A stretch of 64,000 nt of DNA from Anaerobacterium chartisolvens. GTDB lineage: Bacteria > Bacillota > Clostridia > Acetivibrionales > DSM-27016. A program made the position numbers and the translations under genes. Positions within the stretch are counted from its first letter, which is position 1. Each line of letters starts with the position of its first letter. This document shows, in pieces, positions 48,401 to 56,196 of the stretch. Below the pieces are notes generated by a model. It was not told where the DNA came from. It saw only the letters and a list, made by a program, of their open reading frames with translations, and did no database searches. Where the stretch lies: contig NZ_QPJT01000006.1 in assembly GCF_003337415.1 (NCBI RefSeq), forward strand, positions 1 through 64,000. The letters run 5' to 3'.

Positions 48401-48829
48401 ATGCTGGTTGAGGTAGGAACGGTAGTTGAAGGAAAGGTTTCCGGGATCACAAGCTTTGGAGCTTTTGTTCAGCTAGCAGGTGGAAAGACAGGTTTAGTAC
48501 ACATTTCTGAGGTTGCGGAAGAGTACGTAAAAGATATTAAAGCACATCTTAAAGAAAATCAGTCTGTTAAGGTCAGGGTAATCTCTATAGACAACAATGG
48601 AAAGATAAGCTTGTCAATTAAAAAGGCACTTACAGAGACTGGAAGGGCTAGTGTCAGATCCAGCAGGCCTGCGGATGTAGACTGGAATAAAAGCGGGAAT
48701 GATAACCTGTCATTTGAAGATCGTCTTTCGAAATTTATGAAGGACAGTGATGAGAAGCTTCACGACCTTAAAAAAAACTTTGAATCAAAAAGAGGAAGCG
48801 GCGGATACAGGAAATCCATTCAGTTTTAA
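48401..48829 (+). CDS. S1-domain RNA-binding protein (YabR-like)
   Basis: A 142-residue protein with an N-terminal S1 domain (about 1-75: VEGKVSGITSFGAFVQLAGG; GLVHISEVAEEYV) and a charged tail (FEDRLSKFMKDSDEKLHDLK). AGGAGG is about 12 bp upstream of ATG 48401, a wide but usable spacing. It closes the conserved cluster before a terminator. Confidence 0.9.
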   Translation: MLVEVGTVVEGKVSGITSFGAFVQLAGGKTGLVHISEVAEEYVKDIKAHLKENQSVKVRVISIDNNGKISLSIKKALTETGRASVRSSRPADVDWNKSGNDNLSFEDRLSKFMKDSDEKLHDLKKNFESKRGSGGYRKSIQF

Positions 48830-48857
48830 ACGATTGATTCTTTATCTATGCAAATAC

Positions 48858-48885
48858 GACGGACTTTAAGTCCGTTTTGTTTTTC
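48858..48885 (+). terminator. Intrinsic terminator after the S1 gene
   Basis: ACGGACTT/AAGTCCGT palindrome (48859-48875) followed by TTTTGTTTTT. Confidence 0.85.
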
Positions 48886-48969
48886 GCGCAGATAAAACAG
48901 GATATACAATGTTATAAAGCCTTCATAAGCGGGGGATTTTATAAGTAGAAAATTAAATAAAATAAAGTG

Positions 48970-48998
48970 TTGACACACATAGCAGTATGTATTATAAT
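48970..48998 (+). promoter_or_regulatory. Strong promoter of the tRNA pair
   Basis: Consensus TTGACA (48970-48975), 17-bp spacer, TATAAT (48993-48998), 37 bp before tRNA-Leu. Confidence 0.9.
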
Positions 48999-49035
48999 AG
49001 AAAAGTCGCCGATGGGTGATACGCCATAAGAGTAA

Positions 49036-49124
49036 GCCGGAGTGGCGGAACTGGCAGACGCACAGGACTTAAAATCCTGCGGTCCTTACCGACCGTACCG
49101 GTTCGATTCCGGTCTCCGGCACCA
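49036..49124 (+). tRNA. tRNA-Leu (anticodon TAA)
   Basis: GCCGGAG/CTCCGGC acceptor stem, anticodon arm CAGGA-CTTAAAA-TCCTG with TAA, long variable arm typical of tRNA-Leu, T-loop GGTTCGATTCC, and encoded CCA at 49122-49124. Confidence 0.95.
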
Positions 49125-49157
49125 GAATGCGTTAAATTTCATGCAATATTTATATAC

Positions 49158-49234
<77 letters not shown>

Positions 49235-49242
49235 CTAATATT

Positions 49243-49272
49243 AAGGCTCACAGGAAAATCCCTGTGAGCCTT
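49243..49272 (+). terminator. Hairpin after the tRNA operon
   Basis: AAGGCTCACAGG pairs with CCTGTGAGCCTT. No long T-run follows. The copy at 52206 has a compensatory A-T to T-A change in the same stem. Confidence 0.65.
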
Positions 49273-49424
49273 GATTATATGTTTGGACACAATTTTTTTC
49301 GGTGCCTTTGCCGCTTCCGGCTGCTTCACAGCAAAGCCTGCCTTATTTCTTACGAAGCCGACAAACAAATCTATGTTAATCCGTGATGATTTCTGGTAAA
49401 ATAATAATATATTAAAAATACGGT

Positions 49425-50300
49425 ATGCGGGATGTGATAGGTTGTATGAAAAGGCTGAAGGTAAAGAACGACTTTATATTCCAGAAGATATTCGGACAGC
49501 CTGAAAATAAGGAAATACTGATAAGCTTTTTAAACGCGGTACTGGAGCTTGAAGGAAACAAACGGCTTCTGGACATTGAGATAATAGAAAATACACGCTT
49601 AAAAAAGGAAGGGATAAACGACAAGCTGGGAATACTGGATATAAGGGCAAAAACCATGCTCGGAGAGCATATAAACATAGAGGTTCAGCTTGTAAACCAG
49701 TATAATATGGATAAACGCACCATATTTTACTGGTCTAAAATATTCACAGAGCAGCTTAAGGAGGGGCAGTCCTTCAATGAGCTTAAAAAGACAATAACGA
49801 TAAACATACTGGATTTCAGCTATATAGATGTGGACAGCTACAGCACTGTGTTCCACCTGTGGGAAGACAGGCATAAGGACTGCAAGCTGACGGACATAAT
49901 GGAGGTAAGGTTTATAGAGTTGCCCAAGTTCAGGAGGGCAAAGCCGGATTTAGGAAAGCCGCTGGACAGGTGGCTGGTGTTTATTGAAGATTCGCCAGAG
50001 GAGATGATTGAGATGGCAATGAGAGAAGAGCCTGCAATAGCAAGGGCTGAGGAGGTGCTTCAGTATCTTGGAAGCTTCGATGAGATAAGAAGGTACTACG
50101 AAGCGCGGGAAATGGCTGTGCATGATGAAATCACAAGGATTACAGGAGCAAGGCAGGAAGGCAGACAGGAAGGCAGACAGGAAGGCATAGAAATGAGAAA
50201 TATTCAGATAGTTAAAAATATGCGGAGTCAGGGAATAAAGGATGATGACATAGCTAAGCTTACAGGACTGACAGTGGAAGAGGTAAAGAATATAAAATAA
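49425..50300 (+). CDS. Rpn-family PD-(D/E)XK nuclease/transposase-like protein, copy 1
   Basis: A 291-residue protein of the Rpn/PDDEXK_2 family (KRLKVKNDFIFQKIFGQPEN; nuclease core GILDIRAKTMLGEHINIEVQ with Asp and ExQ). An ATG at 49446 (MKRLKV) is another possible start. The C-terminal part has three RQEG units and then an internal ATG at 50193 with AGGAAGG about 8 bp upstream, which could give a 35-residue C-terminal peptide. Rpn proteins are DNA nucleases linked to recombination and phage defence. It lies directly behind the tRNA genes and is duplicated at 52389. Confidence 0.88.
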   Translation: MRDVIGCMKRLKVKNDFIFQKIFGQPENKEILISFLNAVLELEGNKRLLDIEIIENTRLKKEGINDKLGILDIRAKTMLGEHINIEVQLVNQYNMDKRTIFYWSKIFTEQLKEGQSFNELKKTITINILDFSYIDVDSYSTVFHLWEDRHKDCKLTDIMEVRFIELPKFRRAKPDLGKPLDRWLVFIEDSPEEMIEMAMREEPAIARAEEVLQYLGSFDEIRRYYEAREMAVHDEITRITGARQEGRQEGRQEGIEMRNIQIVKNMRSQGIKDDDIAKLTGLTVEEVKNIK

Positions 50301-50356
50301 GGAGAAGAGGTTGCCTTTGGGGGCGGTTCTCAAAAAAGTAAGCCAAGATTACAAGG

Positions 50357-50411
50357 AAGCTCTGGAAAGCCTTAGTGAGGTAGAGGACTGTGGCTTTCCA
50401 GAGCTTTTTTT
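50357..50411 (+). terminator. Terminator between Rpn copy 1 and the CRISPR region
   Basis: AAGCTCTGGAAAGCC (50357-50371) pairs with GGCTTTCCAGAGCTT (50392-50406), followed by a run of T. Confidence 0.85.
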
Positions 50412-51228
50412 GCATTTCAGAGTGTTAAAAACTTAACGAATGGCATACTTCTCTATCATGTCCAGTCGGACTGTAAATAACCTACATATAATACCAATAC
50501 ATAGAAAGGATGAGGTGTGTTTTGCTGCTGGAAGGGCTAAACCTATCGGTATATTTACAAAATTATGAGTGATTTTAACCGAAGATTCCAATTCCTTGAG
50601 ACAGGGCAAAAGAATAGTCCAAATCGTTGATTACCAGACCGTGCAAGAAACCTTGTCTGGCAGGATAGGAGAACCCATAAGAGCATTTGAGGCTTTAATA
50701 TATAAGAGTATATGTGTGTATAAGCTGCACTGATTTTTGATAGGAAGCTTTCCCTTGGGGGAAAGCGATGTAGCTTCTGGGGATGAGATTCATATGCGGG
50801 ATTTGCTATAGGCTGCATGGTAGGGGTACTGAGAAAAAGTATCCGCGGGAGTCTGATGGGATTATATATATACTAAAATTAGATATATCGGAGAAGCGTA
50901 TTGGCAACGAAGCAAAACATATGTTGATAAATAAAAGGATATATGGTAAAATCAGCGTAAAGGCAAGAAAGTAACACACCCGGATTTAAAAGCGGTGTGT
51001 TCCGGCAGATTTGCACCTTGAAAATTTCTGTTCCTGAGAAATTATCGGCATTTTACGGCTTTGGATCCGCAAAAGCACATGGCTGTAGGGCTTAAGTGCT
51101 CTGTTGCTGATTGAAAAATGGGTAAAAAACGGGGTAAAAGAGCCTGATGTACGAAAAAAAGTACAATATTTAAGGGGTCAAGAAAATGCTGTAATGACTG
51201 AAATATAAGGATTTTGCCCAAAAGGTCT
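50412..51228. other. Unassigned region ahead of the CRISPR array (leader side)
   Basis: About 800 bp with no convincing gene; only short ORFs occur (for example 50783-50974, and an open stretch around 50604-50732). They may be decayed coding remnants. The last 100 bp or so (about 51130-51228), with the hairpin TGTACGAAAAAAAGTACA near 51148, is the expected CRISPR leader because the degenerate repeat is at the other end. Confidence 0.5.
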
Positions 51229-52084
51229 GTTTAAGAGCAAGTTCCATTAAAACAAGGATTGAAACTGGAAACAGGAGAAAGCTTGTTGGACACTACTGTA
51301 ATGGGTTTAAGAGCAAGTTCCATTAAAACAAGGATTGAAACTCATAGAGGTTGTTAATTATCGCCATAATTTCAGAGTTTAAGAGCAAGTTCCATTAAAA
51401 CAAGGATTGAAACAGTATAAATTTTTTATGCATACTCTGTGCGGCTTTTTTGTTTAAGAGCAAGTTCCATTAAAACAAGGATTGAAACATAGTATCTATA
51501 TCTTCGGGATACATTTTTTTTGTAGTTTAAGAGCAAGTTCCATTAAAACAAGGATTGAAACCTTTCGCCCATTCGTCAATGGTTACGGCAGAGGAAATGT
51601 TTAAGAGCAAGTTCCATTAAAACAAGGATTGAAACTAATACTATTTGGAATAATCCCATATCCTGGTGCTTTTTTGTTTAAGAGCAAGTTCCATTAAAAC
51701 AAGGATTGAAACCTTGCTAAAACTCTTGTTACTGAAAAGTCCTGTTCATTGTTTAAGAGCAAGTTCCATTAAAACAAGGATTGAAACCTATATATAGAGA
51801 AAATTAAATTGAAATTGGATAAAGTTTAAGAGCAAGTTCCATTAAAACAAGGATTGAAACATACGAATATAATTTCTATGACTGATGCAACATGAGGTTT
51901 AAGAGCAAGTTCCATTAAAACAAGGATTGAAACAGATCAAATCCTGCAAATCTGTTGACAGGTCAGAAAGTTTAAGAGCAAGTTCCATTAAAACAAGGAT
52001 TGAAACAATTTTTCGGATGTGACAATAATAAATCAAGGTGGAAGTCTGCTTAAATGTAGGGTCCATTAAAGCATATTATATAAA
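51229..52084 (+). CRISPR. CRISPR array: 11 intact 37-nt repeats, 10 spacers, 1 degenerate terminal repeat
   Basis: Repeats begin GTTTAAGAGCAAGTTCC and end ACAAGGATTGAAAC, 37 nt each, starting at 51229, 51305, 51377, 51452, 51525, 51599, 51676, 51751, 51824, 51897 and 51970. Spacers are 35-40 nt. A decayed copy (CTTAAATGTAGGGTCCATTA) lies at about 52048-52084, one spacer length after the last intact repeat, so transcription should run left to right. The 3' end ATTGAAAC is the 5' handle seen in type I-B/III arrays. No cas gene is in the window. Confidence 0.97.
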
Positions 52085-52183
52085 GGCCCTGCTAATCTCT
52101 GGGTCTTAATTTCTTTGTTGTCTCTAAAAACAGTTTGGAAAACGTTCCGCGATATAGAAAAGTAGTACATATTACGTGCTGCG

Positions 52184-53258
52184 GGCTCCCGCAACCACTA
52201 ATATCAAGGCTCTCAGGGATTCCCCTGAGAGCCTTGATTATATGTTTGGACACAATTTTTTTCGGCGCGTTTGCCGCTTTCGGCTGCTTCACAGCAAAGC
52301 CTACCTCATTTCTTACGAAGCCGACAAACAAATCTATGTTAATATGTGATGATTTCTGGTAAAATAATAATATATTGAAAATAACGGTATGCGGGATGTG
52401 GTGGTTTGTATGAAGAGGCTGAAAGTAAAGAATGACTTTATATTCCAGAGGATATTCGGGCAGCCTGAAAATAAGGAAATACTGATAAGTTTTTTAAACG
52501 CGGTGCTGGAGCTTGAAGGAAACAAACGGCTTCTGGACATTGAGATAATAGAAAATACACGCTTAAAAAAGGAAGGAATAAACGACAAGCTGGGAATACT
52601 GGATATAAGGGCCAAAACCATGCTTGGAGAGCATATAAATATAGAGGTTCAGCTTGTAAACCAGTATAATATGGATAAGAGGACTATTTTTTACTGGTCG
52701 AAAATATTTACGGAACAGCTTAAGGAGGGACAGCCCTTTAATGAGCTTAAAAAGACAATAACGATAAACATACTGGATTTCAGCTATATAGATGTGGACA
52801 GCTACAGCACTGTGTTTCACCTATGGGAAGACAGGCATAAGGACTGCAAGCTGACAGACATAATGGAGGTAAGGTTTATAGAGTTGCCCAAGTTCAGGAG
52901 GGCAAAGCCGGATTTAGGAAAGCCGCTGGACAGATGGCTGGTGTTTATTGAAGATTCGCCGGAGGAGATGATTGAGATGGCAATGAGAGAAGAGCCTGCA
53001 ATAGCAAGGGCTGAGGAGGTGCTTCAGTATCTTGGAAGCTTCGATGAGATAAGAAGGTACTATGAAGCGCGGGAAATGGCTGTGCATGATGAGATAACAA
53101 GGATTACAGGAGCAAGACAAGAAGGCATAGAAATGAGAAATATTCAGATAGTTAAAAATATGCGGAGTCAGGGAATAAAGGATGATGACATAGCTAAGCT
53201 TACAGGACTGACAGTGGAAGAGGTAGAGAATATAAAATAAGAGGAAGAGGCTGCCCTT
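52184..53258 (+). repeat. Large direct repeat, copy 2 (tRNA-fMet 3' fragment plus Rpn gene)
   Basis: It begins with the last bases of a tRNA-fMet (GGCTCCCGCAACCACTAAT) but has no tRNA body, then a hairpin (52206-52235), the same 150-bp leader, and the Rpn gene. It is a direct repeat of 49221-50320 across the CRISPR array. Confidence 0.85.
52389..53240 (+). CDS. Rpn-family PD-(D/E)XK nuclease/transposase-like protein, copy 2
   Basis: A 283-residue near-identical copy of the protein at 49425. The main difference is one RQEG unit instead of three, plus a few substitutions (QKIFG/QRIFG, EVKNIK/EVENIK). The internal ATG at 53133 and its AGAAGG are kept. Both copies look intact, which suggests recent duplication or continued selection. 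Confidence 0.88.
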   Translation: MRDVVVCMKRLKVKNDFIFQRIFGQPENKEILISFLNAVLELEGNKRLLDIEIIENTRLKKEGINDKLGILDIRAKTMLGEHINIEVQLVNQYNMDKRTIFYWSKIFTEQLKEGQPFNELKKTITINILDFSYIDVDSYSTVFHLWEDRHKDCKLTDIMEVRFIELPKFRRAKPDLGKPLDRWLVFIEDSPEEMIEMAMREEPAIARAEEVLQYLGSFDEIRRYYEAREMAVHDEITRITGARQEGIEMRNIQIVKNMRSQGIKDDDIAKLTGLTVEEVENIK

Positions 53259-53280
53259 GAACTTTTGTAGTATTTGTGGA

Positions 53281-53616
53281 TTATTCTAGTCCTAAAAGCC
53301 TTTTAAGTCTTATTTCAACCTCAGAAATTGTTGATTCATTTACTTCGCCAATTTTGCTAATCAATCGTTCCTTGGATATACCCCTAATATCCTCTGTTTT
53401 TATAAATGAATCAACTGTTAATCCTGTTTCTTGTGCCTTTACCAAAACGTGGAGAGGTTGTTTTTTATCACGCTTTGTAAATGGTACGGCAACTACCATC
53501 CTTGAACCGCCAAGATTAAAAGCATCAACAGAAATAACAAGAACCGGTCTTTTGCCAGCTTGTTCATTACCTATAACGGGGTCTAAGTTTACAAACCAAA
53601 TTTCACCACGTTTCAT
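53281..53616 (-). CDS. PemK/MazF-family toxin (mRNA endoribonuclease)
   Basis: A 111-residue toxin: MKRGEIWFVNLDPVIGNEQA, KRPVLVISVDAFN, VVAVPFTKR. The family cleaves mRNA. Start at 53616 is the canonical N-terminus and overlaps the antitoxin stop by 14 bp; an upstream in-frame reading to 53730 would run through the antitoxin gene and is not likely. Confidence 0.92.
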   Translation of the reverse strand: MKRGEIWFVNLDPVIGNEQAGKRPVLVISVDAFNLGGSRMVVAVPFTKRDKKQPLHVLVKAQETGLTVDSFIKTEDIRGISKERLISKIGEVNESTISEVEIRLKRLLGLE

Positions 53617-53863
53617 CAGAAGCATCCCCCGATCCATCCATAAGCGTAATATCCAATTCCTTGCGTTCAGCCAATTCGTTTTCCCAATCTTCTGACGACA
53701 TTCTTTCATATGCCAAATTAACTTCCTCAAAAAACTTTTTAGTTTTATATTCTCTTGCCAACTTATCTAAAATTGCCTGTAAAGTAGTATTTTCTTTTTC
53801 AGCGGCTTCCTTTAATATTTCGTATGTTGAAGCTGCAACTTTAATTGATTTAGTTTCAACCAT
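53603..53863 (-). CDS. Antitoxin of the PemK-type pair
   Basis: An 86-residue protein with a short ribbon-helix-helix-like N-terminus (MVETKSIKVAASTYEILKEA) and an acidic C-terminus expected to wrap the toxin. A GGAGTG ribosome site is visible on the minus strand. It is first in the operon and overlaps the toxin start, the normal type II order. Confidence 0.85.
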   Translation of the reverse strand: MVETKSIKVAASTYEILKEAAEKENTTLQAILDKLAREYKTKKFFEEVNLAYERMSSEDWENELAERKELDITLMDGSGDASDETW

Positions 53864-53892
53864 AAAAAATCACTCCTAAAGTGGAATTATAA

Positions 53893-53932
53893 GTCTACTA
53901 TTTAGTATACCATGCGGCAGAATATTTATCAA
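53893..53932 (-). promoter_or_regulatory. Promoter and palindromic operator of the toxin-antitoxin operon
   Basis: Minus strand: TTGATA (53932-53927), 17-bp spacer, TATACT (53909-53904). The dyad TACTA-AA-TAGTA, extended as GT.TACTAAATAGTA.AC, covers 53893-53910 and the -10 box, as expected for autorepression by the complex. Confidence 0.75.
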
Positions 53933-53964
53933 CTTAAAATTGTTTTCTCATGGGGAGGAAGTAA

Positions 53965-54282
53965 TTCATACTTCTTTCATTTGCAAATTCTTATACAAAT
54001 TCTGAAAAGCCGATGTTTATAGTGCCATTTTTAAATAATACGCATAATTTAGTGGTTATTGATGGTAATCATAGACTTACATATAAAGTAAAAAATAAAG
54101 CAGTTGTTTTGTTTGGTTATATCGGAATATTGTATATGGCGCAGCGGTATGCTATTATACGTAAGGGAGAGTCGCAGCATAAGCTTATGAAGCCGGGTAG
54201 GACTGTGAATTTTGCACTATCTGCATTTAATGGGAGGGTAAAGGATATTGATGGATTTTCAAAAATACAAGGAATATTTTAA
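53965..54282 (+). pseudogene. Possible fragment of a ParB-like nuclease gene
   Basis: The frame is open from 53965 to 54282. It contains FIVPFLNNTHNLVVIDGNHR and LTYKVKNKAVVLFGYIG, and the IDGNHR motif recalls ParB-like or DNA-modifying phage proteins. There is no good ribosome site and the end overlaps the thioesterase gene by 32 bp. I treat it as a likely remnant. Confidence 0.3.
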
Positions 54283-54670
54283 TAAGCACGACATGTTTTC
54301 TGTAAATAACGGTATGAGCTTGACCGATATGGGAGAGGGGTACGCAACGGTCGAATTGACAATAGGTGAGACAAGCAAAAATTATATGGGCAGTATGCAT
54401 GGCGGATTGCTGTATACTATGGCTGATGTGGCGGCAGGCACCGCTATTGTTTTCTGCGGAAAACAGGCTGTCACGCTGACTGCTCATACCGAATATATCA
54501 AGCCCGCATTTTCCGGGAAGGTGATTGCTGAGGCCAAAATGATTGCCTTTGGAAGGACAATAAGCAGGTGTGAGGTTGAGGTGCGTTCTGAAGATGGCAC
54601 GCTCTATAGCAAGTCAATTATTACAATGTTTATTACAGATAAAGATATACCTATTATAGAAACAATATGA
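54251..54670 (+). CDS. PaaI-like hotdog thioesterase
   Basis: A 139-residue hotdog-fold protein: GYATVELTIGETSKNYMGSM then HGGLLYTMADVAAG, the HGG/D motif of the PaaI group of acyl-CoA thioesterases. ATG 54251 follows AAAGG; a TTG at 54248 is also possible. The substrate cannot be told from the sequence. Confidence 0.87.
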   Translation: MDFQKYKEYFNKHDMFSVNNGMSLTDMGEGYATVELTIGETSKNYMGSMHGGLLYTMADVAAGTAIVFCGKQAVTLTAHTEYIKPAFSGKVIAEAKMIAFGRTISRCEVEVRSEDGTLYSKSIITMFITDKDIPIIETI

Positions 54671-54681
54671 TATACTCATAA

Positions 54682-55476
54682 ATGAAAACAGATTATCTTA
54701 AGGATGCATACGAATTCACGGATGAGGAATTACCGATGCTGGATTTAATAAATATAAAACAAAAGCCTCAGGATATCAGCAATAAAAGAATGCAAATAGC
54801 TGCCTTTTTAAAAGAAAGCTCTCGCAATATAAAAAGCAGCACAATTGAAACAATATCCGTTTCTGATCTTAAGCTGATGTTTGAGCTGTATGATAAAATA
54901 TTCTTTCAAAGCTGGTTTAAGAACAGCTTTCCGGGTAAACTTAAATTTTCACTTTCACGGCGTATGACAAAAAGCGCGGGGCTTACGCTTTGCCCTAAAA
55001 ACATAGATTCCATAAAGCCTGAGGAGCTTTCTATAGAGATCAGGATAGGGGTTGACTTCTTTTTTCACTATGGAACGGTTAAGGGTACCAATACGGTGTG
55101 CGGAATAAATACAAGCAGCAGCCTTGAGGCAATGCAGCTTGTGTTTGAGCACGAGCTTTGTCATGTAATTGAGTTTGTCCTTTTTAAAAGATCAAATTGC
55201 AGCGGCAGCAGGTTTAAAGCAATAGCCAATAATATTTTCGGGCAGACTGAAAGCTACCACAGGCTTGCGACTCACAAGCAGATAGCCAGGCAGAAGCTAG
55301 GAATTAATATCGGAGACACTGTTTCCTTTACGTTTGAAGGGAAGAGGCTCACGGGAATACTCTATAATATAAATAAGAGAGCCACCGTAATGGTAAACGA
55401 TAAGAATGGGCATCTCACAGACAAGGCGGGGAACAAGTACTCAAAGTACTATGTTCCTCTGTCTCTTTTGGAGTAA
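54682..55476 (+). CDS. SprT-like zinc metallopeptidase
   Basis: A 264-residue protein with a SprT-like core (about 65-195): IFFQSWFKNSFPGKLKFSLS, then LVFEHELCHVIEF with the HExxH-type zinc motif written HELCH, and a later TESYHRL. The C-terminus (about 210-264) is a small beta domain (GDTVSFTFEGKRLTGILYNI). The family is linked to DNA-protein crosslink repair in eukaryotes; the bacterial role is unclear. It ends 13 bp before the next gene. Confidence 0.82.
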   Translation: MKTDYLKDAYEFTDEELPMLDLINIKQKPQDISNKRMQIAAFLKESSRNIKSSTIETISVSDLKLMFELYDKIFFQSWFKNSFPGKLKFSLSRRMTKSAGLTLCPKNIDSIKPEELSIEIRIGVDFFFHYGTVKGTNTVCGINTSSSLEAMQLVFEHELCHVIEFVLFKRSNCSGSRFKAIANNIFGQTESYHRLATHKQIARQKLGINIGDTVSFTFEGKRLTGILYNINKRATVMVNDKNGHLTDKAGNKYSKYYVPLSLLE

Positions 55477-55489
55477 GGAGAGATCGGAA

Positions 55490-56050
55490 TTGATAAGACG
55501 TGCAAAAAAAACGGATGCTCCCCAAGTGGCGGAGCTGATATATATTATTCTGGATGAAATGGATATTCCCATGCTTAAGGCACATGCCAAGCCTAAGGTC
55601 CTTGAATTTATAGTCAGAGCATTTAAGGGCGAGGCCAGCAGGTTCAGCTACAATAACATATGGGTAAAGGAAATAGAGAGCCATGCCGTGGGGATGGCAG
55701 TGGTGTATCACGGCGCGGATGCAGGAAGGCTTGACAGGGAGCTTTCCGGGATTATAAGAGATACGTTTTCACTGAGTGAGGATATTATACTGGATAAGGA
55801 AGCGGAGGAAGAAGAATTTTATATAGATTCCCTCTGCGTTATGCCGGAGTTCAGAGGAAGGGGTATCGGCACGGAGCTTTTGAAAAGCGTTCAGGCAGAG
55901 GCAAGAGACAGAGGACTTACCTGCCTGTCCATAAATGTGGAGCTTAATAACACCCGTGCTCAAAGGTTGTATAAGGGAATGGGATATCTTACGGAAAAAG
56001 AAATTGAAATAGCGGGACACAGCTATTTTCATATGATTAAAATGCTTTAA
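55490..56050 (+). CDS. GNAT-family N-acetyltransferase
   Basis: A 186-residue GNAT protein starting at TTG 55490 (IRRAKKTDAPQVAELIYIIL) behind AAGGAG. The acetyl-CoA loop is VMPEFRGRGIGTELLKSV and the C-terminus has NNTRAQRLYKGMGY. Substrate unknown. It follows the SprT-like gene closely. Confidence 0.87.
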   Translation: MIRRAKKTDAPQVAELIYIILDEMDIPMLKAHAKPKVLEFIVRAFKGEASRFSYNNIWVKEIESHAVGMAVVYHGADAGRLDRELSGIIRDTFSLSEDIILDKEAEEEEFYIDSLCVMPEFRGRGIGTELLKSVQAEARDRGLTCLSINVELNNTRAQRLYKGMGYLTEKEIEIAGHSYFHMIKML

Positions 56051-56125
56051 TTTACGTTAAAAATCAATAAATAAATCCAATATAATTTGTTGTGATTCAA
56101 TGGGAAATGTCCCCATGATTAGTGG

Positions 56126-56153
56126 TTGATAATTTGTGTATAGATGTTAAAAT
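56126..56153 (+). promoter_or_regulatory. Probable promoter of the nucleoside ABC operon
   Basis: TTGATA (56126-56131), 16-bp spacer, TAAAAT (56148-56153), 44 bp before the GTG start. Confidence 0.6.
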
Positions 56154-56196
56154 ATACTTGAATATCACTATAATTGGGAAACAAGGGGGACGTTTT

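Noticed and set aside
50783-50974. 63-residue open frame near the CRISPR leader
   Set aside because: No ribosome site or known domain; kept only as part of the unexplained region.
50301-52184. cas genes next to the CRISPR array
   Set aside because: No frame on either side resembles Cas1, Cas2 or an effector protein.
56051-56196. Purine riboswitch before the nucleoside transporter
   Set aside because: The conserved purine-aptamer words are missing; only an ordinary promoter is visible.
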